From JBCBTD01 sp039818825 (GTDB taxonomy: Bacteria > Pseudomonadota > Alphaproteobacteria > Geminicoccales > Geminicoccaceae): a stretch of 18,354 bases of DNA. Every line of letters starts with the position of its first letter. Positions within the stretch are counted from its first letter, which is position 1. Both the position numbers and the translations under genes were made by a program. The stretch lies in the NCBI GenBank assembly GCA_039818825.1, contig JBCBTD010000075.1, forward strand, positions 1-18,354, written 5' to 3'. The notes below the pieces were generated by a model. It was not told the origin of the DNA, did not search any database, and saw only the letters and a list, made by a program, of their open reading frames with translations. Positions 1 through 9,180 of this stretch are shown here, piece by piece.

Positions 1-370
1 GTAAGGCTTTGTCGCAGAAGAACTTTCCCACGCTCAGGACCCCGATGCACCCCTCACTCGTGAGAAATGCGGGCTAGGGGGCTCTGACCTTGCCGCCCGC
101 AGGGCCCGAGCATCTCGGCTAGAGTTCGTCGACAACAACAGGGACGGACGATCTGAAAAAGCAGGCTCGACGAGTAGCGGATTTTCGCTAGGCGACCCAG
201 GCAAGACGTGCATCGGGTCAATGCCAGGGACGCGTTCCACCCTTGACACGCGGAAGGTCCGTAGTGGGTCATCTTGACCCGAAGACGGCCGTCGCCGTTT
301 GGACCGCAATAGGCCGAAATCAGCCCGCAGAACCAGCGACCGACCTGCATACAGCGGTCGCGTGCGTGCC
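1..370. other. Left-edge region without recognisable gene
   Basis: I see no convincing protein in this stretch. The open frames on either strand have no recognisable motif and are rich in Arg, Ser and Pro, as is usual for non-coding frames in GC-rich DNA. The region lies downstream of the leftward Lrp-type gene. It contains one perfect short inverted repeat (266-280), listed separately. A TTGACA hexamer at 243-248 has no matching -10 element. Confidence 0.5.
266..280. repeat. Perfect inverted repeat GGGTCA-TCT-TGACCC
   Basis: Six-base arms are perfectly complementary around a three-base spacer. The repeat lies about 90 bases beyond the stop of the leftward Lrp/AsnC gene. There is no T-run on either side, so a classical intrinsic terminator is not supported. 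It could be a protein-binding site for a gene outside the window, or chance. Confidence 0.35.
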
Positions 371-835
371 CTACCCCGGCCCCGGCACGTCCACCTCCGT
401 CGTCTCCTTCAACGTCTCCATCGACAGGCTGGAGGTGACGTTGAAGAGATCGATGCGCTGGATCAGCCGTTTGTAGAACGCGTCGAAGGCGCGGGTGCTG
501 GCGACCCGGACCTTCAGGAGATAGTCGATCTCGCCAGTCAGCCGGTGCGCTTCGGTGATCTCCGGCATTTCGGCGATGGCAGTGGTGAACTTCTCCAGCC
601 AGTCGGCGCTGTGTTGCGAGGTGCGGACGGCGACGAACACGGTCTCGGCGAGGCCGAGCTTCTCGGCATCCAAAAGCGCCACCTGGCGGCGGATGTAGCC
701 GTCGCGCTGCAGCCGCTGCACCCGGTTCCACACCGCGGTCTTGGAAAGAGCGAGCCGTTGGCCTAGCCTTTCGTAGGAGACGGTTGCATCCTTCTGCAGC
801 AATCGCAGCAGGTCCCGGTCGGTGTCGTCGAGCAC
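371..835 (-). CDS. Lrp/AsnC family transcriptional regulator
   Basis: A 154-residue protein with the two-part Lrp/AsnC build. The N-terminal winged helix-turn-helix starts LDDTDRDLLRLLQ and contains the recognition segment LSKTAVWNRVQRL. The C-terminal RAM/ligand-sensing half includes EAHRLTGEIDYLLKV. I chose the GTG at 835 because AGGAG lies ten bases upstream and the protein then begins where this family normally begins. An upstream ATG at 904 would add 23 residues of unlikely sequence. The gene is divergent from the sulfur-assimilation operon across a 160-base gap, so control of that operon, perhaps in response to a sulfur amino acid, is a reasonable inference. The effector is not visible in the sequence. 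Confidence 0.9.
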   Translation of the reverse strand: MLDDTDRDLLRLLQKDATVSYERLGQRLALSKTAVWNRVQRLQRDGYIRRQVALLDAEKLGLAETVFVAVRTSQHSADWLEKFTTAIAEMPEITEAHRLTGEIDYLLKVRVASTRAFDAFYKRLIQRIDLFNVTSSLSMETLKETTEVDVPGPG

Positions 836-995
836 GCGCGTCGTTCTCCTTTTGGGCACCGCCAGGCGAACGGCGGCCACGACCAGGACTAGCCTGCAAA
901 ACATCGTTCCGGAAGCCGTCGCGGCGACTTGTGCGATGCGGAAAATCGTTCACTTGTCACACCACTACCGCGCGATTGGAGGCGCTTTCCCCGTC
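836..995. promoter_or_regulatory. Divergent intergenic region between the Lrp-type gene and the sulfur operon
   Basis: This 160-base gap must hold the promoters of two divergent transcription units. It contains a TTCCGGAA palindrome at 907-914. On the plus side GGAGG at 978-982 sits 13 bases before the flavoprotein ATG. On the minus side AGGAG sits before the regulator GTG. I could not find a convincing -35/-10 pair in either direction. A binding site for the neighbouring Lrp-type protein is expected here from position only. Confidence 0.4.
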
Positions 996-2024
996 ATGCG
1001 TGAAACGTTGTCCACCGATGTCCTGATCGTCGGCGCCGGGCCGGTCGGCATCTTCGCCGTGTTCGAGCTGGGCCTGCTCGGCCTGCAATCCGTGGTCGTC
1101 GACAGCCTTTCCAAGCCGGGCGGACAGTGCGCCGAGCTTTATCCCGAGAAGCCGATCTACGACATTCCGGGGCTGCCGGTCGTCAGCGGCCAGGAATTGA
1201 CCGACCGCTTGCTGGAGCAGGCGGCACCGTTCGAGCCCGTCTACCGTCTCGGCCAACGCGTGGAAACGCTCAGCCGCCGTGAGGACGGCCGCTTCCACGC
1301 GGTGGGCGACGACGGCCTTGAGGTCGATGCCGCCGCTGTCTTCATCGCTGCCGGCTGCGGCAGCTTCGTTCCGCGCAAGCCGAAGATCGACGGTCTCGCC
1401 GAATTGGAAGGCAGTGCCGTCCACTACGCCGTGCGCCGCAAGGACGACTTCCGCGACCGCCATCTGGTGATCATCGGCGGCGGCGACAGCGCTCTCGACT
1501 GGACCCTGAGCCTTCTCGACATCGCGGCGAGCCTGACTCTGGTCCATCGCCGCGACCGCTTCCGGGCGGCACCCGCCTCGGTCGCCGAGGTCATGGCGGC
1601 CGTCGATGCGGGGCGGATGCGCTTCGTCCTGGGCGAACTCGCCGGCCTCGGTGTCGATGACGGCCGGCTGCATACGGTCGAGATCACCACCGCCGACGGC
1701 GCGATGGGTCTTAAGGCCGAACGGTTGCTGCCGTTCTTCGGTCTCGACATGCGCCTCGGTCCGATCCTCGACTGGCAGCTCGACCTCGAGAACGGCAAGC
1801 TCATCAAGGTCGACACCGAGAAGTTCGAAACTTCGACACCGGGCGTGTTCGCCATCGGCGACATCAACACCTACCCCGGCAAGCTCAAGCTGATCCTCTC
1901 TGGCTTCCACGAAGCGGCACTCGCTTCGCGGGGCGCCTTCCCGCTCGCCCGCCCGGGCGACCGCTTGCGCTTTCAGTACACGACCTCCTCCAGCGAGCTG
2001 CAGCGCCGCCTCAAGGTGGCCTGA
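996..2024 (+). CDS. Ferredoxin-NADP(+) reductase-like flavoprotein (thioredoxin reductase fold)
   Basis: A 342-residue FAD/NAD(P)-dependent oxidoreductase of the thioredoxin reductase-like ferredoxin-NADP reductase type. The FAD-binding GAGPVG is at residues 13-18 and is followed by a PGGQCAELYPEK segment. The NAD(P)-binding GGGDSA is at 161-166, and the second FAD motif GVFAIGD at 283-289 is followed by the YPGKLKLILSGFHEA helix. There is no CxxC redox pair, which argues against a true thioredoxin reductase. Its length fits the bacterial FNR type. I chose the ATG at 996 because the flavin motif then starts normally and GGAGG lies upstream; earlier in-frame starts add poor sequence. As first gene of the sulfur operon it probably passes NADPH electrons to a ferredoxin that serves CysI. 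That role is inferred from context. Confidence 0.88.
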   Translation: MRETLSTDVLIVGAGPVGIFAVFELGLLGLQSVVVDSLSKPGGQCAELYPEKPIYDIPGLPVVSGQELTDRLLEQAAPFEPVYRLGQRVETLSRREDGRFHAVGDDGLEVDAAAVFIAAGCGSFVPRKPKIDGLAELEGSAVHYAVRRKDDFRDRHLVIIGGGDSALDWTLSLLDIAASLTLVHRRDRFRAAPASVAEVMAAVDAGRMRFVLGELAGLGVDDGRLHTVEITTADGAMGLKAERLLPFFGLDMRLGPILDWQLDLENGKLIKVDTEKFETSTPGVFAIGDINTYPGKLKLILSGFHEAALASRGAFPLARPGDRLRFQYTTSSSELQRRLKVA

Positions 2025-2049
2025 GCCCAGCACCGGAACCGGATCGACC

Positions 2050-3444
2050 ATGCGCCACTTCCCGATCTTCCTCGATCTGCGCGGCCACCGGATCGCGGTC
2101 GCTGGCGGTGGCGAGATCGCGGTCGCCAAGCTGCGGCTGCTGATGAAGACCGAAGCACGGATTACCGTCCACGCGGCCGAGGTCGTGGACGACATCCGTC
2201 GCTGGGAGGCAGCAGGGCGCCTCCGCTGGAGGCCCGCCGACTTCGCCCACGAGGACGCGATCTGCACCCGGTTGGTCTACGGGGCCAGCGGCGATCCGCT
2301 CGAGGACGCCCGGGTCAAGGCCATCGCCGAGCCGGCCGGGGCGCTGGTCAACATCGTCGACGACCTGGAAGCGTCGGCGTTCATCACGCCGGCGATCGTC
2401 GACCGCGACCCGGTGGTGGTGGCGGTCGGGACCGAGGGCGCAGCGCCGGTGCTGGCACGGCGCATCAAGGCCCAGAACGAGGAACGGTTGGACCCGCAGC
2501 TTGGCATCCTCGCTCGCCATGCCGCCGCCAAGCGCAAAGCCGTCGAAGCCCTGCCCCACGGCCAGCCGCGACGGATGTTCTGGACACGGTACTTCGACGA
2601 GATGGGCCCGGCCGCCATGCGCCACGGTGGCGAGGACGCGGTCGACGCCGCGTTGGACTCGATGCTCGAGGACGCGCTCGCTGCCACGCCGCCCACCACT
2701 GGCAAGGTCATCCTGGTCGGCGCCGGACCGGGCGATCCGGAGCTGTTGACGCTGAAGGCTCGGCGCCTCCTGCACGAAGCCGACGTCGTCGTGTACGACC
2801 GCCTGGTCGGCGCCGGCATCCTGGAGCTGGCCCGCCGCGAAGCGACTCTGATCGAGGTCGGCAAGGTGCCGGGCGGTCCGTCCTGGCGCCAGGACGACAT
2901 CAACGCGTTGATGATCGACCACGCCCGGAGCGGCAGCACGGTGGTGCGGCTGAAGTCCGGCGATCCCTTGGTGTTCGGCCGCGCCGACGAGGAGATCGAC
3001 GCGCTGGACACTGCCGGCATCGCGGTCGAGGTCGTGCCCGGCGTGACCAGCGCCGCCGCCGCGGCCGCCGGCCTCGAGCGCTCACTCACCCGCCGCGGCC
3101 GCAACCAGGCGCTGACCTTGATGACCGCGCACGACGCCAAGGGGTTTGCCGAGCAGGACTGGCGTAGCCTGGCGAAACCCGACGCCGTCGCCGCCGTCTA
3201 CATGGGCGTGCGTGCCGCGACGTTTCTCCGCGGCCGGCTCTTGCTGCACGGCGCCGAACCCGGCCGGCCGGTGACGGTCGTCGAAAACGCCAGCCGCATC
3301 GACGAGCGGCGCGTCCAGACGACCCTGGCCGAGCTACCGGAAGCGCTCACGGCCGCCGGGATCGAGGGACCCGCCATCATCTTCCTCGGCCTGGCACCGC
3401 GCGACGCCGTACGCCAAGCGGCTCGAGCCGAGGCCTGCGCATGA
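2050..3444 (+). CDS. cysG: Siroheme synthase CysG (dehydrogenase/ferrochelatase plus uroporphyrinogen-III methyltransferase)
   Basis: A 464-residue bifunctional protein that makes siroheme, the prosthetic group of the reductase encoded downstream. The N-terminal half (about 1-210) is the precorrin-2 dehydrogenase/sirohydrochlorin ferrochelatase module. It has the nucleotide-binding GGG at 19-21 and Asp104 in VNIVD, matching the catalytic aspartate of enterobacterial CysG. The C-terminal half (from about 219) is the SAM-dependent methyltransferase, with VGAGPGD (223-229), VVYDRLV, VRLKSGDPLVFGR and VPGVTSA. The position of the phosphorylated Ser128 of Salmonella CysG is Thr here (VAVGTEGAAPVLAR). 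The gene begins 25 bases after the flavoprotein gene and overlaps the next by ATGA. Confidence 0.95.
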   Translation: MRHFPIFLDLRGHRIAVAGGGEIAVAKLRLLMKTEARITVHAAEVVDDIRRWEAAGRLRWRPADFAHEDAICTRLVYGASGDPLEDARVKAIAEPAGALVNIVDDLEASAFITPAIVDRDPVVVAVGTEGAAPVLARRIKAQNEERLDPQLGILARHAAAKRKAVEALPHGQPRRMFWTRYFDEMGPAAMRHGGEDAVDAALDSMLEDALAATPPTTGKVILVGAGPGDPELLTLKARRLLHEADVVVYDRLVGAGILELARREATLIEVGKVPGGPSWRQDDINALMIDHARSGSTVVRLKSGDPLVFGRADEEIDALDTAGIAVEVVPGVTSAAAAAAGLERSLTRRGRNQALTLMTAHDAKGFAEQDWRSLAKPDAVAAVYMGVRAATFLRGRLLLHGAEPGRPVTVVENASRIDERRVQTTLAELPEALTAAGIEGPAIIFLGLAPRDAVRQAARAEACA

Positions 3445-3707
3445 GCAAAAAGATGATCCTCACGGCCAACGGGCTCCGCTCGGGCGCCGTCGTCTTCTGG
3501 ACCGGCAGCGACTGGTCCGTTTCCGTCGCCGAGGCCATCACCTTGGACGACCCGACAGAGCAGAAGTCCGCGCTCGCGGCCGCGGAGGCCGACACGGGCC
3601 GGGTCGTCGACGCCTACCTCGCGTTGGTCGATCAAACCGGCCCGACGCGCCTCCGCGAGCGTATTCGCACCAGCGGTCCCACGATCACCCTGCCGTCCGG
3701 AGCCTGA
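3441..3707 (+). CDS. DUF2849 small protein
   Basis: An 88-residue soluble protein with an N-terminal segment LTANGLRSGAVVFWTG that is typical of DUF2849, a family found between cysG and the sulfite reductase gene in many alphaproteobacteria. There is no cysteine, metal motif or membrane segment. Its ATG overlaps the cysG stop as ATGA, and cysI starts four bases after its stop, so translation is probably coupled. The biochemical role is unknown. Its fixed position suggests an accessory role in siroheme supply or reductase assembly, which is inference. Confidence 0.85.
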   Translation: MSKKMILTANGLRSGAVVFWTGSDWSVSVAEAITLDDPTEQKSALAAAEADTGRVVDAYLALVDQTGPTRLRERIRTSGPTITLPSGA

Positions 3708-3711
3708 GCCG

Positions 3712-5350
<1,639 letters not shown>

Positions 5351-5367
<17 letters not shown>

Positions 5368-5842
5368 ACACGGGTACACGCCCGACGATTGGCAGACGGT
5401 CGACGACGAAGCGCCGCTGCCTACTGCCGGCAAGGTCGTCGTCCCACCCGCCAGGCTGGACGAAGCCCTGGCCGTCGAACGGCTACGCGTCGGCGTCGAC
5501 GTGGCCGGGGGCGTGCCGCTCGGTAACCTGCTCCGCCGCTTGACCCGCATCGACCTGGTTCGGCTTCGCTTCGACAGCTTCAGCGACGGCCGCGGCTTCT
5601 CGCTCGCCCGGCAATTGCGCGAAGCGGGTTTCGAAGGCCAGCTCAGGGCAGCAGGTCACATCATCGCCGACCAATGGCCGCTGCTGCGCGACTGCGGAAT
5701 CGACGAAGTCGAGCTGGACGATGCGTTGGCGAGCCGCCAACCGGCGGCGTCGTGGCGGGAGGCGGCAGGCGCGATCGTCGGCTCCTACCAGCGGCGTGTC
5801 ACACTGCCAGCCGTCCGGCCCGAGCCGTTCGCCCAGCCGTGA
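5351..5842 (+). CDS. DUF934 family protein
   Basis: A 163-residue soluble protein with the DUF934 core around VDVAGGVPLGNLLRRLTRID, then LVRLRFDSFSDGRGFSLARQ and GHIIADQWPLLRDCGIDEVE. DUF934 genes sit between the sulfite reductase gene and cysH in many proteobacteria. The start overlaps the end of cysI by 17 bases and has a very good ribosome-binding site (AAGGAGG at 5338-5344, six bases before the ATG). Its stop overlaps the cysH GTG start. The function is unproven. The location implies a helper in sulfite or APS reduction. Confidence 0.88.
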
Positions 5843-6609
5843 CCACAGCGTTCGCCCTCGCCCCGGCCCCGGCGATCGTCCGTCGACTGAGCGACGATGC
5901 GTCGGCCGAGCTTCTGGAGCGTGTCCTCGGCGACGAGCCGGCGGACGCGCTCCTGGAGCGTGTGCTCCGCGAGGGTCTCGTCGGCGAGGTGGCGGTGGTC
6001 TCGTCGTTCGGCGCCGAAAGTGCCATCCTCCTGCATCTCGTCGCCTCGATCGATCGACGGACGCCCGTCCTGTTCATCGATACGGGCAAGTTGTTCCCGG
6101 AGACCTTGGCGTATCGTGACGCGTTGACGACGCTGCTGGGGCTGGAGGACGTACGCACCGTCGGTCCGGACCCTTCGGTGCTGCGCCGCAGCGACCCGAC
6201 CGGGGAGCGCCACCGCTTGGATCACGACGGCTGCTGCGAGCTGCGCAAGACCGTACCGCTGGAGCATGCGCTCACGGGCTTCGACGCTTGGCTCAGCGGC
6301 CGCAAGCGTCACCAGTCGGATGTGCGGGTCACGCTGCCCCGGTTCGAGACCGACGCACGGGGACGCATCAAGGTCAACCCGCTCGCCGATTGGACTCCGG
6401 AGGAGCAGCACCGCTACGTCGAGCGCTACCGCCTCCCGACGCACCCTCTCGTACCCGAAGGCTACGCCTCGATCGGCTGCGCGCCCTGCACCAGCCGCAT
6501 CGCCCCCGGTGAGCACCCCCGGGCTGGTCGCTGGCGCGGGGCGGACAAGACCGAGTGCGGCATTCACGTCGTCGACGGCAAGTTGGTGCGGTCGACGCCC
6601 GACGGGTGA
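5839..6609 (+). CDS. cysH: Adenylylsulfate (APS) reductase, assimilatory, [4Fe-4S] type CysH
   Basis: A 256-residue enzyme that reduces activated sulfate to sulfite. The nucleotide-loop segment SSFGAES is at 55-61. The two cysteine pairs C132-C133 (DGCCELRK) and C214-x2-C217 (GCAPC) ligate a [4Fe-4S] cluster, which marks APS reductases rather than the cluster-free PAPS enzymes. The catalytic cysteine C240 lies in the C-terminal ECGIH motif. I chose the GTG at 5839, which overlaps the DUF934 stop as GTGA; earlier in-frame starts would run through DUF934. The N-terminal region repeats the motif LLERVL twice in about 20 residues. The last ~80 bases recur in damaged form at 8295-8388. This is the last gene of the sulfur operon. 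Confidence 0.93.
   Translation: MTTAFALAPAPAIVRRLSDDASAELLERVLGDEPADALLERVLREGLVGEVAVVSSFGAESAILLHLVASIDRRTPVLFIDTGKLFPETLAYRDALTTLLGLEDVRTVGPDPSVLRRSDPTGERHRLDHDGCCELRKTVPLEHALTGFDAWLSGRKRHQSDVRVTLPRFETDARGRIKVNPLADWTPEEQHRYVERYRLPTHPLVPEGYASIGCAPCTSRIAPGEHPRAGRWRGADKTECGIHVVDGKLVRSTPDG
6511..6591 (+). repeat. Direct repeat copy A (3' end of intact cysH)
   Basis: This part of cysH, from the codons around GEHPRAGRWRG through the catalytic ECGIH motif, is repeated at 8295-8376. By hand alignment the two copies match at about 72 of 81 positions, with one extra G in the downstream copy. They are in the same orientation and bracket the flavin amine oxidase gene. Confidence 0.85.
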
Positions 6610-6628
6610 CGCGGGCAAAGGCGACACT

Positions 6629-6664
6629 TTCGGACCGATTGATCGCGCCGAGCGGCGGTCCGAA
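6629..6664 (+). terminator. Stem-loop after cysH, possible terminator
   Basis: Perfect nine-base arms TTCGGACCG (6629-6637) and CGGTCCGAA (6656-6664) enclose an 18-base loop. The structure begins 20 bases after the cysH stop. No T-run follows, so it is not a standard intrinsic terminator. It may end or attenuate the sulfur operon transcript, or mark a rearrangement junction. Confidence 0.4.
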
Positions 6665-6694
6665 CTACGCGAGCCTGCCGTCGGGAGCGCGCCG

Positions 6695-8236
6695 ATGCCT
6701 CACCCTGGCCAACGCCTGCGTCGCCTGCTCTTCTCGGAACGGGACCCCTGCCACCGGGTGAGCAGGACGGCGATCTCGCGCCGCGCGTTCGTCCGGGCCG
6801 GCGGCGCTGGCATCATCACGACACTCTCCGCCACTAGGCCGACAGTCGCATCATCCAAGAGTGCCGGCATCGTCGGCGGCGGCCTCGCCGGCCTCGCGGC
6901 AGCTAGCGTCCTTGCGGACGCCGGTGTCGATGTCACCGTTTACGAAGCGAGGCGCCGTCCGGGAGGCAGGGTGTTCAGCGCCAATGCGCCCTTCGCGCCT
7001 GACTTGGTCCTCGATCTCGGCGGTGCGTTCGTGAACTCCGACCACGCCGACATGACGAGCCTGATCGATAGCCTCGGCCTCACCGTGTTCGACCGGAGGA
7101 GTGTCGAGGACCCGACCCTGCCCACGGAGGCCTACTTCTTCGACGGTCGGTGGCTGGACGAACCCGCCTTGTCCGCGGCGCTGCGGCCCTTGGCGGACGC
7201 GATCGACGCCGACGCTGCGCTGTTGGACGAGGACTGGGACGCCAACCTGGAGCGACTCGACCGGCAATCGGTCGCCGACTACGTCCACGGCGTCGTCGGC
7301 ACGGGCGGCACCTTGCCGATCGCTGCGGTGATCGACCGGGCGATCCGCAGCGAGTACGGGGTCGACGCCGCGAGTGCGTCGGCCATGGAGCTGATCTGGC
7401 TGGCACCGCAGGTCGACGGTGAACGGGTGGCTTTGCTGGGGGCTGCCGACGAGGCCTACACCGTCGTCGGCGGCGCCGGCCAGGTGCCGGTGCGCATGGC
7501 AGAGCGCCTCGGCAGCGCCGTCCGCTATGGCGCCATCGTCACCGAGGTCGTCGACGAGGGCGCCGCGGGCGTTCGAGTCCGCCTTGCCTCCGGCGACGAC
7601 GCCCGCCACGACGCGGTGATCGTCACGACCCCGTTCCCGGCGGTGCGCACCATGACCGTGGAGGGCTCCCTGCCCCCAGAGTTCGTGACGATGGTGGCTG
7701 AAGCGCGCCTCGGTCGGAACGAGAAACTCTTCGCCGGCTTCGACGGACGGCCGTGGCGTCGGGAGGGTGGCTTCTCCCGAGAGGTCTGGAACGATCTCGG
7801 CTTCTGCACTGTGTGGGACGCGACCGAGCGTCAGAGCGATGCGACGAGCGCGGCGCTGATCTTCTTCCATGGCGGTGCGGAGGTGGATCCGCTCCTCGAC
7901 GGCAGCGCCGCCGCCCAGGCGGCCCATGCCGTCGGCCGGCTGTCGGCGGCGGTTGACGGCCTCGCCGACCGGCAACTACCGGGCGCACTGAGGACGGGTT
8001 GGACGCGGGACCCGCTCGCCGGCGGGTCCTATACCAGCTTCGCGCCGGGCTTCTATTCCGAGTACGCCGATTTCTTGTGGTACGAGTACGAGGACGGCAG
8101 CGCCGACGGGCCGCTCTTCGGCAATCTTTGTTTCGCCGGCGAGCATCTGTCGGACGCGTACTACGGCTACATGAACGGCGCCGTGGAGACCAGCCGCCTC
8201 GCGGCCACCGCGATCCTGACGCACGTGCTGAATTGA
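6695..8236 (+). CDS. Flavin-containing amine oxidase, Tat-exported
   Basis: A 513-residue protein of the flavin monoamine oxidase/NAD(P)-binding Rossmann family. A twin-arginine signal ISRRAFVRAGG (Arg29-Arg30) followed by a hydrophobic stretch predicts export of the folded flavoprotein. The FAD dinucleotide motif GGGLAG is at 61-66, with the ribose-binding glutamate at 84 and PGGRV just after. The C-terminal flavin block FAGEHLSDAYYGYMNGAVE begins at about 480. I chose the ATG at 6695 because GGGAG lies seven bases upstream; a GTG at residue 22 would give a shorter leader. The substrate amine cannot be told. The gene lies between the intact cysH and a decayed duplicate of the cysH tail, so it was probably inserted or rearranged into this place. 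Confidence 0.88.
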   Translation: MPHPGQRLRRLLFSERDPCHRVSRTAISRRAFVRAGGAGIITTLSATRPTVASSKSAGIVGGGLAGLAAASVLADAGVDVTVYEARRRPGGRVFSANAPFAPDLVLDLGGAFVNSDHADMTSLIDSLGLTVFDRRSVEDPTLPTEAYFFDGRWLDEPALSAALRPLADAIDADAALLDEDWDANLERLDRQSVADYVHGVVGTGGTLPIAAVIDRAIRSEYGVDAASASAMELIWLAPQVDGERVALLGAADEAYTVVGGAGQVPVRMAERLGSAVRYGAIVTEVVDEGAAGVRVRLASGDDARHDAVIVTTPFPAVRTMTVEGSLPPEFVTMVAEARLGRNEKLFAGFDGRPWRREGGFSREVWNDLGFCTVWDATERQSDATSAALIFFHGGAEVDPLLDGSAAAQAAHAVGRLSAAVDGLADRQLPGALRTGWTRDPLAGGSYTSFAPGFYSEYADFLWYEYEDGSADGPLFGNLCFAGEHLSDAYYGYMNGAVETSRLAATAILTHVLN

Positions 8237-8294
8237 CGGACGCCGCGACGCGCGACGCCAACGGACCGACCGGCACGGGCCTCGGACGGCCGGC

Positions 8295-8388
8295 AAGCAC
8301 CCCCGGGGCTGGTCGCTGGCGCGGGGCGGCCAAGACCGAGGGCGGCATTCACGTCGTGCACGGGCGCTTGGTTCGGGGCAGCACCTAG
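8295..8388 (+). pseudogene. Remnant of cysH 3' end (direct repeat copy B)
   Basis: Read in the right frame this encodes AGRWRGAAKTEGGIHVVHG and a few more residues up to a TAG stop at 8386-8388, a clear copy of the CysH C-terminus. The codon for the catalytic cysteine is changed from TGC to GGC (Gly), and one extra G shifts the frame at the left end of the match. Upstream of 8295 the similarity to cysH stops abruptly. There is no start codon or reductase body, so this is a dead fragment. It lies 58 bases beyond the amine oxidase stop. Confidence 0.85.
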
Positions 8389-8679
8389 CGACGACAAGAG
8401 CGGGTTGACCGTCGCCGCGTTTCCTGTCGGGCGCATCTGCGTCCTACGCCAACTTCACCCCCATAGGGGGCGACCGCGCTGCACGGATGCGCTCGAGACG
8501 CCAGAGCGCGTTCGTCCTAGGCCCGACCACGAATCATCGGCTGACGTGTCCGTACCGACCCACGTTGCGGACCATCGTCCCGGCCCACCCGTCCTCGAAC
8601 GACCAGCGGATCGGCGCTGAACGGTGCCCCGCTCCGGCAACGTGCGGGCCACCACCATGGAGTGCCTCGTCGAGCCGCG
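8389..8679. other. Convergent intergenic region with two short stem-loops
   Basis: The amine oxidase unit and the leftward copper operon meet here, and no gene is visible. Two small perfect inverted repeats are present: CCCCC-ATA-GGGGG at 8458-8470, and GCGCTC/GAGCGC arms at 8489-8494 and 8504-8509. Neither is followed by a clear T-run. A role in stopping transcription from both sides fits the position but is not shown. Confidence 0.4.
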
Positions 8680-9180
8680 TCAGTTGGTCGGCGTCACGTG
8701 GTCGTCGTGGTTCATGCCGCCGGCCGCCATCGCCTCGACGACGAACTCGACCTCGATGGTGCCGGCATTGGCGAATTCGAGAGTGACCGTCCGCCGCTCG
8801 CCTTGGACCAGCGGCTCCTGGAGCTGCACGAACATGACGTGGTACCCGCCGGGCTCGAACGTCACACTGCCGCCCGCCGGAATCTCCAGCCCGTCCACGA
8901 CCGGTCGCATGCGCATGACGTCGTCCTGCATGGTCGTCTCGTGGACCTCGACGCGGCCGGCGAACGGCGCATCGCCGCCCACCAGGCGGTCTGGCGTCTC
9001 GCCCTCGTTGCGAATGACCAGATAGCCGATGCCGACGCTGGCACCTGCGGGCGTGGCGCGCGCCCACGGATGGTCGATCTCGAGAGCCCCGAGCCGGTAG
9101 TCGTGGGCCCAAACGGGGCCCCAGAGCGGAGGGATGGCGGCCAGTACGGCGGTGGCTAGAGCGAGTGACTTGAGCGTCAT
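8680..9180 (-). CDS. PCu(A)C-family periplasmic copper chaperone
   Basis: A 166-residue secreted protein. Residues 1-25 form a signal peptide (hydrophobic LALATAVLAAIPPLW, then PVWA before HDYR). The copper site typical of PCu(A)C proteins is present: His80, Met91, His114 and Met116, the last two as the HxM in GGYHVMF. The C-terminus adds a Met/His-rich tail (GGMNHDDH). Family members carry Cu(I) in the periplasm, often for cytochrome oxidase CuA assembly. The ATG overlaps the mbnH stop by four bases, so the two are translationally coupled and this is the last gene of the copper operon. The pairing suggests that it trades copper with MbnP, which is inference. Confidence 0.93.
   Translation of the reverse strand: MTLKSLALATAVLAAIPPLWGPVWAHDYRLGALEIDHPWARATPAGASVGIGYLVIRNEGETPDRLVGGDAPFAGRVEVHETTMQDDVMRMRPVVDGLEIPAGGSVTFEPGGYHVMFVQLQEPLVQGERRTVTLEFANAGTIEVEFVVEAMAAGGMNHDDHVTPTN

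Noticed and set aside
243..271. TTGACA hexamer as a sigma-70 promoter
   Set aside because: No acceptable -10 element follows at 16-18 bases, and no plus-strand gene begins downstream.
54..953. 299-codon minus-strand frame across the Lrp/AsnC gene
   Set aside because: It is shifted relative to the Lrp/AsnC frame, which carries the recognisable helix-turn-helix and RAM halves.
957..2267. Long minus-strand open frame opposite the flavoprotein gene
   Set aside because: It mirrors a clear FAD/NAD(P) enzyme on the plus strand and its own translation has no recognisable motif. Long antisense frames are common in GC-rich genes.
6266..6694. Longer start for the amine oxidase inside cysH
   Set aside because: It would overlap most of the cysH C-terminus in another frame and bury the twin-arginine signal. 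The ATG at 6695 has GGGAG seven bases upstream and leaves the signal near the N-terminus.
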